A stretch of 64,000 bases of DNA from Hymenobacter sp. UV11 (GTDB taxonomy: Bacteria > Bacteroidota > Bacteroidia > Cytophagales > Hymenobacteraceae): assembly GCF_004684095.1 (NCBI RefSeq), contig NZ_SRII01000005.1, positions 310,001-374,000 on the forward strand. The letters are read 5' to 3'. The notes under the pieces are model-generated. The model was not told where the DNA came from. It worked only from the letters and a program-made list of their open reading frames with translations, and did no database searches. The position numbers and the translations under genes are program-made. Of this stretch, positions 46,838-55,463 are shown piece after piece; position 1 is the stretch's first letter, and each line of letters opens with the position of its first letter.

Positions 46838-48835
46838 TTACTTGCGACCAGCTGTAACTCCCGGCCAGGTATCGGTGCGGAAGGGCACGGCGGGTAAGCC
46901 CGCCTTATTATAGAGGTTGCCGTCGGGCGAGTCGGCCCAGTCATAGCGCACGGCCACGGGATTTTTCACCTCCGCGCTCTGCACCACCACCTCATTGCCC
47001 ACGAGCCGCGCCGTGGCCCAGTGAAACTGCCGGTCGGCCCCAGCCACCGCGAAGCCGTGCAGCGCGGGGCCATTCTTCACGTCGAGGCCGGTGCCCAGCT
47101 GCGTAAACTTCAGGCGAATGGCGCCGCCGCTGGCAGCCATACTGGCGTAGGTAGGGCCACTGTAAACCACTTGGTTATCGCCGTAGGCCACGTGGCGAGC
47201 CGCCAGGGCCAGGCGGCGGCCCACCGCCTGCTTGTTGTGGGGGTGAATGTCGGCCGGGTCGCCGATGTCGATGGCCGTGGCCATGCCGGTGCGGGGCAGC
47301 TTCAGGGCCAGCGCCTGCGCCTCGCGCAGCTCGGCCCAGGCCGACTCGGCCGGCTGCGGCCGGGCGGGCTGGAAGTTGGCCAATTGTACAAACAGGAAGG
47401 GCAGGTCGGCCCCGAAGTGCCGACGCCAGTCGGTAATGAGCGCCGAAAACAGCGTGCGGTACTGCTCGGCGCGGTCAGCGTTGGTTTCGCCCTGGTACCA
47501 GATAACGCCTTTGAAGGCAAAGGGCTGGAGCGGGGCAATCATGGCGTTATAGAGGGTTGTGGGGGCCATTTGGCCGCCGCCCGGCGCGGGCGCCACGGGC
47601 TGGTCCTCGGGAGGTAGGCCCACCTGGTACTGCCAGGGGCCAGCCAGAGGCAGCGTTTGGCCGGCACCGCGCAGGGCCAGCTCGCCGGGCTCGCCCGCAA
47701 TACCGCCGCCGCCACCCATATCTATTACGCGCACGGCCAGCACGTTGCGGCCTGGCCGCAGCACGCCGGCGGGCACCTGGTAGGTGCGCAGCTTGCTGTA
47801 GCCGTTGGTACTACCCACCTTTTGGCCATTGATGTAGGTGCTGTCGACGTCGTCAATCTTGCCCAGCGATAGGGTGAGGGGCTGGCCGGCCATGGCGGCG
47901 GGCAGGTCAATTTCCTTCCGAAACCACACAATGCCATCGTAGTTGGCCAGGGCCGGCGTATTTTCCCAGAGGCCGGGTAGAGTCATGGTGGGCCAGGCGC
48001 GGGCGTCTACTTCGGGCGCGGCCCAGGTCTGGCCGTTTGGCAGGTAGCCTTTGTCGTGGGCGCGCACGTTGCGCAGAATTTCGCGCTGCTTAGTTTCGTA
48101 GGCACGCTGGTCGTCTTGGAGGCTGGTGGTTTTGGCGGCGAAGGTAGCGATGCGGGGCGCAAACTCGGGCAAAGTTTTCAGGCCCTCGGCGCTCACCCAG
48201 GCCTCGGCGGGCGTACCGCCCCAGCTGCTCACCACCACGCCCATCGGCACGTGGTATTTCTCATATAAATCGCGGCTGAAAAAGTAGGCTACGGCCGAAA
48301 ACCCGGCCACCGTGGCCGGGCTGCATACCTGCCAGCCGGTGCCCACCAGCTCGGCCTGCGGGCGGTAGGCTACGGCCTGGTCGGCGGTGAAAAACCGGAT
48401 ATTGGGGAAGTTGGCGGCGGCAATTTCCTGGTCGGCATTCTGGGTGGGCTGGTAGCCGCCGGGGTTGGCATCCTTCACCTTAAACTGCATGTTGGACTGC
48501 CCCGAGGCCAGCCACACATCGCCCACCAGCACGTCGGTCAACTCAATGGTATTCTGACCCTTCACCGTGAGCGCGTAGGGGCCGCCGGCGGGGGTAGGCG
48601 GCAGGGTGGCCTGCCAGCGCCCGCTGGCGTCGGGGGTGCTGGCGCGGTAGGTTTTGCCCCGAAAGGTGAGGCTGACGGCCTCGCCCGGCGCGGCCCAGCC
48701 CCACACGGGCACCGGGCGGTCGCGCTGGAGCACCATGTGGCTGCCCACCAGCGCGGGCAGGCGTACGGTGGCGTGGGCGGCCGGCGCTAATAAGCCCAAG
48801 AGCGAAGCGGTAGCGGCAAGTTTAGAAACGGACAT
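46838..48835 (-). CDS. Sialate O-acetylesterase-like enzyme
   Basis: A 665-residue exported esterase. The catalytic Ser lies in LASGQSNMQFKV (about 120), and the His in DIHPHNKQAVG is near residue 530. Between them a jelly-roll domain is inserted (about 280-395), as in CE20-type enzymes. VIWYQGETNADRAEQYRTLF is a family mark. Such enzymes deacetylate plant polysaccharides as well as sialic acids. In this locus hemicellulose acetyl groups are the more likely target. Confidence 0.87.
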   Translation of the reverse strand: MSVSKLAATASLLGLLAPAAHATVRLPALVGSHMVLQRDRPVPVWGWAAPGEAVSLTFRGKTYRASTPDASGRWQATLPPTPAGGPYALTVKGQNTIELTDVLVGDVWLASGQSNMQFKVKDANPGGYQPTQNADQEIAAANFPNIRFFTADQAVAYRPQAELVGTGWQVCSPATVAGFSAVAYFFSRDLYEKYHVPMGVVVSSWGGTPAEAWVSAEGLKTLPEFAPRIATFAAKTTSLQDDQRAYETKQREILRNVRAHDKGYLPNGQTWAAPEVDARAWPTMTLPGLWENTPALANYDGIVWFRKEIDLPAAMAGQPLTLSLGKIDDVDSTYINGQKVGSTNGYSKLRTYQVPAGVLRPGRNVLAVRVIDMGGGGGIAGEPGELALRGAGQTLPLAGPWQYQVGLPPEDQPVAPAPGGGQMAPTTLYNAMIAPLQPFAFKGVIWYQGETNADRAEQYRTLFSALITDWRRHFGADLPFLFVQLANFQPARPQPAESAWAELREAQALALKLPRTGMATAIDIGDPADIHPHNKQAVGRRLALAARHVAYGDNQVVYSGPTYASMAASGGAIRLKFTQLGTGLDVKNGPALHGFAVAGADRQFHWATARLVGNEVVVQSAEVKNPVAVRYDWADSPDGNLYNKAGLPAVPFRTDTWPGVTAGRK

Positions 48836-49013
48836 AGGGAAAAGGTGGGAATGGGGAAAGGCGGCAGGGGCGAAGGTCGGGCGAAAGCGCGGGTAAGTTC
48901 TGGTATTTTTTCAGCAAAAATGAGTACTCCCCGGCACTCGACTGGGTTTTAAGCACTACCAGTATAGGCGTAGCGAATACCTTAGAGCCTGGATTCTACT
49001 TTTCCCACCCCAC

Positions 49014-50306
49014 ATGGCTATCCCAGTTTCTACCCCGGTTGCCCAGCCAACCGCTACAACGGACCTTACCCCTACCCCCCGCTACGGCTCGGCCCTGGCC
49101 GCCGTGACCACGCTATTCTTCCTCTGGGGCTTCATCACCTGCCTCAACGACATTCTGATTCCCTACCTGAAGGCCATTTTTCAGCTTTCCTTCGCGCAGG
49201 CTAACTTCATCAACCTGTGCTTTTTTGGGGCTTATTTTCTGATGAGCATTCCAGCGGGCAAGCTGGTGGCGCGGGTGGGCTACAAGCGCGGCATGCTGCT
49301 AGGCTTCGTGGTGGCGGCCATAGGAGCGTTTTTATTCTACCCAGCGGCGGCGCAGCGGGTGTACGGGCTGTTTTTGGGTGCGCTGTTCGTGCTGGCCTCG
49401 GGCATCACCATTTTGCAGGTGGCGGCCAATCCGTACGTGGCCATTCTGGGGCCGGCGCGGTCGGCTTCGGCGCGTCTCACGCTCACGCAGGCGTTTAATT
49501 CGCTGGGTACGTTTCTGGCGCCACTGCTGGGCAGCGCCCTCATTCTGAGCCACCTGCCTAAGCTCAACACGGCGGCCAGCGCCGCCAGCATCGACGTGAC
49601 GGCCGTGCAAACGCCCTACCTCGTTATCGGCACCGTGCTGCTGCTCATCAGCCTGCTGCTGAGCCGCGTGAACCTGCCCCAGATTGTGCCCGCCACCGAA
49701 GCCGCCAGCCTCGCCGTAGATGCCGACTCGACCCGCGCCTGGCACTACCGCAACCTGGTATTTGGGGTGGTGGGCATTTTTGCCTACGTGGGGGCCGAGG
49801 TGTCCATTGGCTCGCACCTGGTTAGCTACCTGGCTTTGCCCGATGTGATGGGCCTCGACCCCAAGTCGGCCGGCGACCGGGTAGCGCTGTACTGGGGCGC
49901 CGCCATGATAGGCCGCTTTGGCGGCGCGTACCTGCTCAATAAAGTGGCGCCAGCCAAAATACTAGCCTTCAATGCGGTTTGCGCCGTGGCGCTGATGCTC
50001 ATCTCCATCAATACCACGGGCCCCCTCGCCATGTGGAGCCTGCTGGCCGTGGGCCTGATGAACTCGATTATGTGGCCCGTGATTTTTCCGCTGGCGCTGG
50101 CCGGGCTGGGGCGCCACACCGAGGAAGGTTCGGGGCTGCTGTGCACCGCCGTGGTGGGCGGCGCGCTGGTGCCGCTGCTGTTTGGCACGGTGGCCGACCA
50201 CGGCGGGCTGCGCCTGGCGCTGCTGCTGCCCGTGCTCTGCTACGCCTACATTGTGTGGTATGGGCTGCGCGGCAGCCGCCGGCCGGGCGCCGTTTTGGCC
50301 AGCTGA
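49014..50306 (+). CDS. Sugar MFS permease (FucP/GluP type)
   Basis: A 430-residue permease with 12 membrane segments, in the L-fucose/glucose/galactose proton symporter group. FFLWGFITCLNDILIPYLK is the N-terminal signature, and GKLVARVGYKRGMLLG and QVAANPYVAILG follow. It probably imports a monosaccharide released from the polymer. TACTTTTC at 48997-49004 may be its -7 box. The next gene begins two bases after its stop codon. Confidence 0.93.
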   Translation: MAIPVSTPVAQPTATTDLTPTPRYGSALAAVTTLFFLWGFITCLNDILIPYLKAIFQLSFAQANFINLCFFGAYFLMSIPAGKLVARVGYKRGMLLGFVVAAIGAFLFYPAAAQRVYGLFLGALFVLASGITILQVAANPYVAILGPARSASARLTLTQAFNSLGTFLAPLLGSALILSHLPKLNTAASAASIDVTAVQTPYLVIGTVLLLISLLLSRVNLPQIVPATEAASLAVDADSTRAWHYRNLVFGVVGIFAYVGAEVSIGSHLVSYLALPDVMGLDPKSAGDRVALYWGAAMIGRFGGAYLLNKVAPAKILAFNAVCAVALMLISINTTGPLAMWSLLAVGLMNSIMWPVIFPLALAGLGRHTEEGSGLLCTAVVGGALVPLLFGTVADHGGLRLALLLPVLCYAYIVWYGLRGSRRPGAVLAS

Positions 50307-50308
50307 TT

Positions 50309-51361
50309 ATGGCGCTGCGAAATGTATTCTGGCTGGGCAGCGTACTGCTGCTGAGCCACGCTGGCTTCGCCCAAAAAGCGGCCCCTACCCCCCTCAAAAC
50401 TTCCGGCAACCCTGTTTTTCCCGGCTGGTACGCCGACCCGGAAGCCGCCATTTTTGGCTCGCAATACTGGATTTACCCCACGCTTTCGGCCGTAGTGGGC
50501 TACACCTACCCCACCGACCAGGCCGACCCGAACGCGCGCATCTCCTACGCCCAACAGGTGTACCTGGACGCCTTTTCCTCGCCCGACCTCGTGCACTGGA
50601 CTAAGCACCCGCACGTGCTCGACACGGCCAGCGTGAAGTGGGCGCACCGGGCCGTGTGGGCCCCGGCCATCGTAGCCAAGGGGGGTAGGTACTACCTATT
50701 TTTCGGGGCCAATGATATCCAGAACGACCAGCAGCGCGGCGGTATTGGGGTGGCGGTGGCCGACAACCCGGCCGGCCCATTCAAGGATTACCTGGGCCAC
50801 CCCCTGGTCGGCAAGTTTGAGAACCATGCCCAGCCCATCGACCAGTTCGTGTTTAAGGACGCCGATGGCAAGTACTACCTCGTGTACGGCGGCTGGCAGC
50901 ACTGCAACATTGCGCGGCTCAAGGACGACTTCACGGGCTTCGTACCCTTTGCCGATGGCACTGTCTTTAAGTCCATTACGCCCCAGGGCTACGTGGAAGG
51001 ACCGGTGATGTTCCGCCGCCAGGGCAAGTACTACTTCATGTGGAGTGAGGGCGACTGGACCGGCCCCGACTACTCGGTGGCCTATGCCGTGGGCAGCTCA
51101 CCCTTTGGACCTTTTCGGCGGGTGGGCAAGGTGTTGCAGCAGGATGTGAAGATTGCCACCGGCGCGGGCCACCACTCGGTGCTGCACGTGCCGGGCACCG
51201 ACCGCTGGTACATCGTGTACCACCGCCGCCCACTCGGCGACGCCGAGGGCAACCACCGCGAAGTGTGCATCGACGCGCTGCATTTTGACCAGGCCGGCCG
51301 CATTTTACCCGTAAAACTGACCACGCAGGGCGTGCGCGCCGAGCCCCTACCCCCCCTCTAA
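50309..51361 (+). CDS. GH43-family glycoside hydrolase
   Basis: A 350-residue exported enzyme with a five-bladed propeller. The start ATG 50309 gives a signal peptide ending GFAQ. Catalytic Asp is in GWYADPEAAIFG, and the general acid Glu in GYVEGPVMFRR. GH43 enzymes remove arabinose or xylose, or more rarely galactose, side units. It is preceded by the permease gene (two-base gap) and followed at once by the GH26 gene, so the three form an operon. Confidence 0.9.
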   Translation: MALRNVFWLGSVLLLSHAGFAQKAAPTPLKTSGNPVFPGWYADPEAAIFGSQYWIYPTLSAVVGYTYPTDQADPNARISYAQQVYLDAFSSPDLVHWTKHPHVLDTASVKWAHRAVWAPAIVAKGGRYYLFFGANDIQNDQQRGGIGVAVADNPAGPFKDYLGHPLVGKFENHAQPIDQFVFKDADGKYYLVYGGWQHCNIARLKDDFTGFVPFADGTVFKSITPQGYVEGPVMFRRQGKYYFMWSEGDWTGPDYSVAYAVGSSPFGPFRRVGKVLQQDVKIATGAGHHSVLHVPGTDRWYIVYHRRPLGDAEGNHREVCIDALHFDQAGRILPVKLTTQGVRAEPLPPL

Positions 51362-52534
51362 ATGAGCAAGCTTCTCCCCCCAAATTTTGCCGCGCTGCTG
51401 CTGGCCGCGCCGTTGCTGCTGGCCGGTTGCGGCACCGGCCGCGTGGGCCAGCCGGCCACCAGCCGCCGCTTTCCCTACCCCACGCCGGTGGTTGATAAGC
51501 ACGCCACCTACCAGACCAAAGCCCTATTCTACAACCTGCGGCGCCTGCAAGGGCAGTCCATCCTCTTTGGTCAGCAGGATGCCACGCAATACGGCATTGG
51601 CTGGCGCGACGAGCCCGACCGCAGCGACATCAAAAGTGTGTGCGGCTCAAACCCGGAAGTGTATGGCTGGGACGTGGCCGAGGTGGTGAATGCCACGCTC
51701 CGGGGCCGCTCGGTGGCCACTGACACCACGCTGCGCCGCCACCGCCAGCTCGTGCTCGATGCCTACCAGCGCGGTGGCCTCAACACGTTTTGCTGGCACA
51801 TGGACAACTTCGTGACCGGCAAAAACTTCTACGATACTACGGCCGTGGTATCGGCCATCCTGCCGGGCGGCAGCCACCACGCAGCGTATCTCAAAGCCCT
51901 GGACATCGCGGCCGACTATTTCCGGGGCCTGCAAGCGCCCGATGGCACGGCGGTGCCCATTATCTTCCGGCCGTTTCACGAGCACACCGGTTCGTGGTTC
52001 TGGTGGGGCCGGCGGCACTGCACCACGGCCGAGTTTACGCAGCTCTGGCAATTCACGGTCAAGTACTTGCGCGATACTAAGCAGGTGCACAACCTGCTTT
52101 TTGCCTACTCACCCGACCGCGTACCCACTATGGCCGCCTACTTTGAGCGCTACCCCGGCGATGCTTACGTGGACGTGCTGGGCTTCGACGACTACGGCGA
52201 TTTCAACACCATCAGCACGCCCAACAAAGGCGTGACGACGCTGGCCGCTATCGTGACTGAGGCTCAAAAGCGCCACAAGATACCAGCCCTCACTGAGGCA
52301 GGCCTGGAAAAGCTCACTGCTCCCGACTGGTTCAACGACAACCTGCTGGGCCAACTTAAGGCCGACCCGCAGGCCCGCCAGATTGCCTACCTCATGGTGT
52401 GGCGCAATGCCCACACCGGCCACTTCTACGCTCCCTACCCCGGCCACAGCAGCGTATCCGGTTTCCTGAGCTTTTACCAAGACTCGCTGACGGGGTTTGA
52501 GAACGACCACCCGCAGCTCTACACCGCGCCGTAG
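51362..52534 (+). CDS. GH26 beta-mannanase, lipoprotein
   Basis: A 390-residue enzyme with lipobox LLAGC (Cys23), so probably anchored to a membrane. The acid/base is Glu207 in FRPFHEHTGSWFWWG, and the nucleophile is the Glu of ALTEAGLEK (about 318). The ATG follows the GH43 stop codon with no gap (TAAATG). The protein is similar in layout to the GH26 at 41928, and the two may be ancient duplicates. Confidence 0.95.
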   Translation: MSKLLPPNFAALLLAAPLLLAGCGTGRVGQPATSRRFPYPTPVVDKHATYQTKALFYNLRRLQGQSILFGQQDATQYGIGWRDEPDRSDIKSVCGSNPEVYGWDVAEVVNATLRGRSVATDTTLRRHRQLVLDAYQRGGLNTFCWHMDNFVTGKNFYDTTAVVSAILPGGSHHAAYLKALDIAADYFRGLQAPDGTAVPIIFRPFHEHTGSWFWWGRRHCTTAEFTQLWQFTVKYLRDTKQVHNLLFAYSPDRVPTMAAYFERYPGDAYVDVLGFDDYGDFNTISTPNKGVTTLAAIVTEAQKRHKIPALTEAGLEKLTAPDWFNDNLLGQLKADPQARQIAYLMVWRNAHTGHFYAPYPGHSSVSGFLSFYQDSLTGFENDHPQLYTAP

Positions 52535-52554
52535 GGGGGTAGGGCCAGTTTTGG

Positions 52555-52615
52555 CAACGCCTAAAAAAAGGAGCGCTTTCCCAGCCTGGGAAAGCGCTCC
52601 TTTTTTTAGGCGTTG
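52555..52615. terminator. Bidirectional terminator, 30-base perfect arms
   Basis: Arms 52555-52584 and 52586-52615 are perfect and separated by one base. The inner stem GGAGCGCTTTCCCAG is flanked by A7 on the left and T7 on the right. It would end the MFS-GH43-GH26 transcript and also works from the other side. Confidence 0.92.
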
Positions 52616-52664
52616 CTCCTTTAAGTATCTTGATTATCAGCTGCTATAACTTCCGCTACTAGTC

Positions 52665-52721
52665 GTAGAGCAAAAAAAGCCCGTTAGGAATCAGATTCCT
52701 AACGGGCTTTTTTTGCTCTAC
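52665..52721. terminator. Second bidirectional terminator, 28-base perfect arms
   Basis: Arms 52665-52692 and 52694-52721 are perfect around one base, with GCCCGTTAGGAATC in the stem and runs of seven A and seven T. It follows the minus-strand GH26 gene at 52733. Confidence 0.92.
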
Positions 52722-52732
52722 TAAACTGAAAA

Positions 52733-54892
52733 TTAATTAGTTACCACTACACGCTGGCTAAGCGCTGCCTGGCCGGCCGGGCGCACCACCAGCTGGTAGA
52801 TGCCGGCCGCCACGCCCGCCAGGGGCACCTGAAGCTGATTGTCGCCGGCTTGCAGGTGGGTGCGTAGCGTTAGCATACGCTGACCTAGTGAGTTAACCAG
52901 CTCCACGTTAGCTTCTTGGGCAACGGGCAGGCTCAGGCGCACAGTGAGATTGCCACCCTGCCCGGGGTTGGGATACACCGTGAGGCCGGCGGCCGTAGCG
53001 GCAGCCCCGCTGCGGGCAGCCAGCGCCGTGGCCGCCCAGTCGGCCAGCTTATCCTTGGTAATAATATCGCGGTCGTTGTAGAGACTGGTGAGAAAGCCCA
53101 CCGGCTGGCTGCGGATGTAGCTGCCCTGCCAGGCGCAGAACCACGACCACCAGGTAGCGTAGCCCCTAATCTGGTCGGGATTGGCCAGGCTTTCGCTTTC
53201 GGTGAGGGCTATCAGCTTGTTGGGGGCCATGGCCCGCATCGCGGTCCAGTTGCCTGAGATGTTCACGTTCGGTTCGGGGGTCGGGCTAGACTGGTAAATG
53301 TCGTCGCCGGCCACGTCTACGTAGGCATCGCCGGGGTACCAGCTGGCATCAGGCATGGCATTAGCCGAATATACCCAAATCAGGTTGTGCAGCTGGTTGC
53401 GGCCCGTCATGCGGGTGTACATGAGCTGCCACAGCTTCTTAAAGTTGGCCGCGCCCTGGTTGCCCCACCAGAAAAATGTGCCGGGAGTTTCGTGCAGGGG
53501 CCGCCACAGCACCGGAATATTGGCCGCCTGAAACTTCTTGAGCTGAACGGAAATCAAGTCGATATCTTTCAGCAGCAAGTGGTAGTTAGCACTGGTAGTG
53601 TCGGCTAGGGCGGTGGCGAAGTTGAAGTTCGTGTTAGTGGTGTAAAAGGCCCCAGCCGGGTCACCGGTCGGGTTGGCCGTCGTCACGTTGTCGGCGGGAG
53701 CACGCCAGTGCCAAATCAGGGCCGTGATGCCGCGGCCGTTGCCACTCGGGCTCCAGGTGAGGTAGCGCTCGGCGTCGGTAGAGGGGCCGTAGCGCGCCAC
53801 GGCCACCGAGGCGTAGTTGAGCAGGTCCATGCTCACGATGGCCGGCTCCTTGCCAGTGGTAGCCAGCACATACTTCACCTCCGAGCCGCTGTTGCCGTAC
53901 TGGTCGTCCTGCTGCCCCGAAAGAGTTTTAGTACCGTACAAATCAACGAGGTACGCGTGCAGGGCCTTGGCCTTGGCCGTGGCGAGCGGGTCAGAAAGCT
54001 GCTTAACCGGCTTGGCTGGCAGCGCCACCGACGTTGCCGTGAGCTGGATGTAGTCGATGCCGTAGTAGCCATAGTTGCCACCAATCGACACGATGTTGAC
54101 GCCGGCGGGCAGCAGGAAGGTACCCCCGTCGGCGACCATGAAGTCGGCGCCGGCTGCAGTTTTTGCCAGCGAAGCCGTGGACTTGGAGTTGTTCACCGTC
54201 AGGTTGGCCACCTTCAGGTCGTAGGGCGACGTGTAGCCAATGCTCATTTTATAAAGCCCCGCAGTGGGGTTATTGAACACGATGTCAACGTGTTTCGCGT
54301 CGGTATTATCAAAGTCCGTGAGGTAGCCGGCGCCAGAAAAGCCCGTAGGCGTAGTGGCCACGGTCACGCCGCTGAGCACACCGGCCTCGGCTTCGGCGCG
54401 GCCATTAACAAGGGGCACGAGCTGGGCCACGGGCTGCAGCTCGATGTAGTCGATGCCAAAGGCCCCCTGACCAGCGGCAATCGCCACTTTGTTGTTGGTA
54501 GCCGTGAAGTTGAACGTGCCTGCGGGCAGCGAGCCAAAGCCCGTGCCGGTAGTGGCCAGGGTTTGCGAATTGGCTACGCGGTTCACCACCACGCGGGCGG
54601 TGGCACTCGCCGTGGCGCCGGAGGTGTAGCGCACCACCAGGCTGTAGGGAGCTGCCTGGGCTGGAAAGGTAAAAATCAGGCTGTCAGTGCTACCCGAAAA
54701 GTCGGCTACGTAGCCGGTACCGGTGTAGCCCGCCACCGTCGTCCGTACGGTGGGACCCTTGAGGGTGGCACTTTCGGCTTCGAGGTGAATCGTTTGGGCC
54801 CAGCTGCGGCCGGGTAGCAGCAGCGCTAAGAGCAGTAAGATGCCGGGCCAGCGGCTGGGCATCAAGGACGAGGAGGAGTAGGAAAAGGACAT
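52733..54892 (-). CDS. Multidomain GH26 mannanase with T9SS sorting domain
   Basis: A 719-residue secreted protein. A signal peptide (about residues 1-33, ending SWAQ) is followed by two CBM35/CBM6-like modules (about 35-155 and 165-290, each ending FGIDYIEL or YGIDYIQL), then GH26 (about 300-610). The acid/base Glu lies in WRPLHETPGTFFWWG and the nucleophile Glu in ALTESESL. The last 80 residues (from LTVYPNPGQGG) are a T9SS type A sorting domain, so it is carried across the outer membrane by T9SS. It is encoded alone on the minus strand. Confidence 0.93.
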   Translation of the reverse strand: MSFSYSSSSLMPSRWPGILLLLALLLPGRSWAQTIHLEAESATLKGPTVRTTVAGYTGTGYVADFSGSTDSLIFTFPAQAAPYSLVVRYTSGATASATARVVVNRVANSQTLATTGTGFGSLPAGTFNFTATNNKVAIAAGQGAFGIDYIELQPVAQLVPLVNGRAEAEAGVLSGVTVATTPTGFSGAGYLTDFDNTDAKHVDIVFNNPTAGLYKMSIGYTSPYDLKVANLTVNNSKSTASLAKTAAGADFMVADGGTFLLPAGVNIVSIGGNYGYYGIDYIQLTATSVALPAKPVKQLSDPLATAKAKALHAYLVDLYGTKTLSGQQDDQYGNSGSEVKYVLATTGKEPAIVSMDLLNYASVAVARYGPSTDAERYLTWSPSGNGRGITALIWHWRAPADNVTTANPTGDPAGAFYTTNTNFNFATALADTTSANYHLLLKDIDLISVQLKKFQAANIPVLWRPLHETPGTFFWWGNQGAANFKKLWQLMYTRMTGRNQLHNLIWVYSANAMPDASWYPGDAYVDVAGDDIYQSSPTPEPNVNISGNWTAMRAMAPNKLIALTESESLANPDQIRGYATWWSWFCAWQGSYIRSQPVGFLTSLYNDRDIITKDKLADWAATALAARSGAAATAAGLTVYPNPGQGGNLTVRLSLPVAQEANVELVNSLGQRMLTLRTHLQAGDNQLQVPLAGVAAGIYQLVVRPAGQAALSQRVVVTN

Positions 54893-54996
54893 AGGGTAAA
54901 CGTGACTTGGTGGGGTAAGTACTTGGTAGAAAAAGAGTTTGCAAAAACCAACGCTGCGGATTGTGGTCCCGCTTAGTTGGTTAGTAAAATTAACTT

Positions 54997-55437
54997 TTGC
55001 AAAACGCGTTGGTTAATAGATATTTACCGTTTTCTTGCTCTGTAAACTCCCATTCTGCAAACTCGTCGGTGCCTACCCCATCCCTACCCCCCCTGCGCCA
55101 GCTCCTGTTCGTGTGCAGCCAGAATCGCTGGCGCAGCCTCACGGCCGAGCGCTTATTCGACGACCACCCGCACCTGCTGGCACGCTCGGCGGGCACCGAG
55201 CCAGGCGCCCGGGTGCGCGTGGCGGCCGGCCACCTGGGCTGGGCCGACGTCATCTTCGTGATGGAAAAAAAGCACGCCGACCGCCTGCGGGCCAAGTTTG
55301 GGTCAGCGCTGCACGGCAAGCCAATTATCAACCTGCGCATCCCCGACGACTACCAATTTCAGGACCCGGCGCTGGTGGCGCTGCTGCACGAGCGGCTGCG
55401 CGCCTACTTCGGCACCGACGTGGCCGACATACGGTAA
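54997..55437 (+). CDS. Low-molecular-weight tyrosine phosphatase-like protein
   Basis: The catalytic loop LFVCSQNRWRSLTAE has Cys and Arg spaced CX5R, and DVIFVMEKKHADRL follows as in short proteins of this family. The protein-like part is about 110 residues. The annotated frame starts at ATG 54997, but the first 25 codons look unlike the family; a GTG at 55069-55071 may be the true start. It lies just upstream of lpxD in the same direction. Confidence 0.75.
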   Translation: MQNALVNRYLPFSCSVNSHSANSSVPTPSLPPLRQLLFVCSQNRWRSLTAERLFDDHPHLLARSAGTEPGARVRVAAGHLGWADVIFVMEKKHADRLRAKFGSALHGKPIINLRIPDDYQFQDPALVALLHERLRAYFGTDVADIR

Positions 55438-55449
55438 CGCGCGCGCCCG

Positions 55450-55457
55450 TACTTTTG
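55450..55457 (+). promoter_or_regulatory. Candidate -7 box TACTTTTG for lpxD
   Basis: This exact match to TANNTTTG ends six bases before the lpxD ATG at 55464. It lies just after the phosphatase stop codon. Confidence 0.55.
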
Positions 55458-55463
55458 CCCCCT

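Noticed and set aside
33921..54892. Hidden SusC/SusD genes in the mannan locus
   Set aside because: All long frames in the region are accounted for by enzymes, permeases and the regulator; no TonB plug/barrel or SusD-like protein was found.
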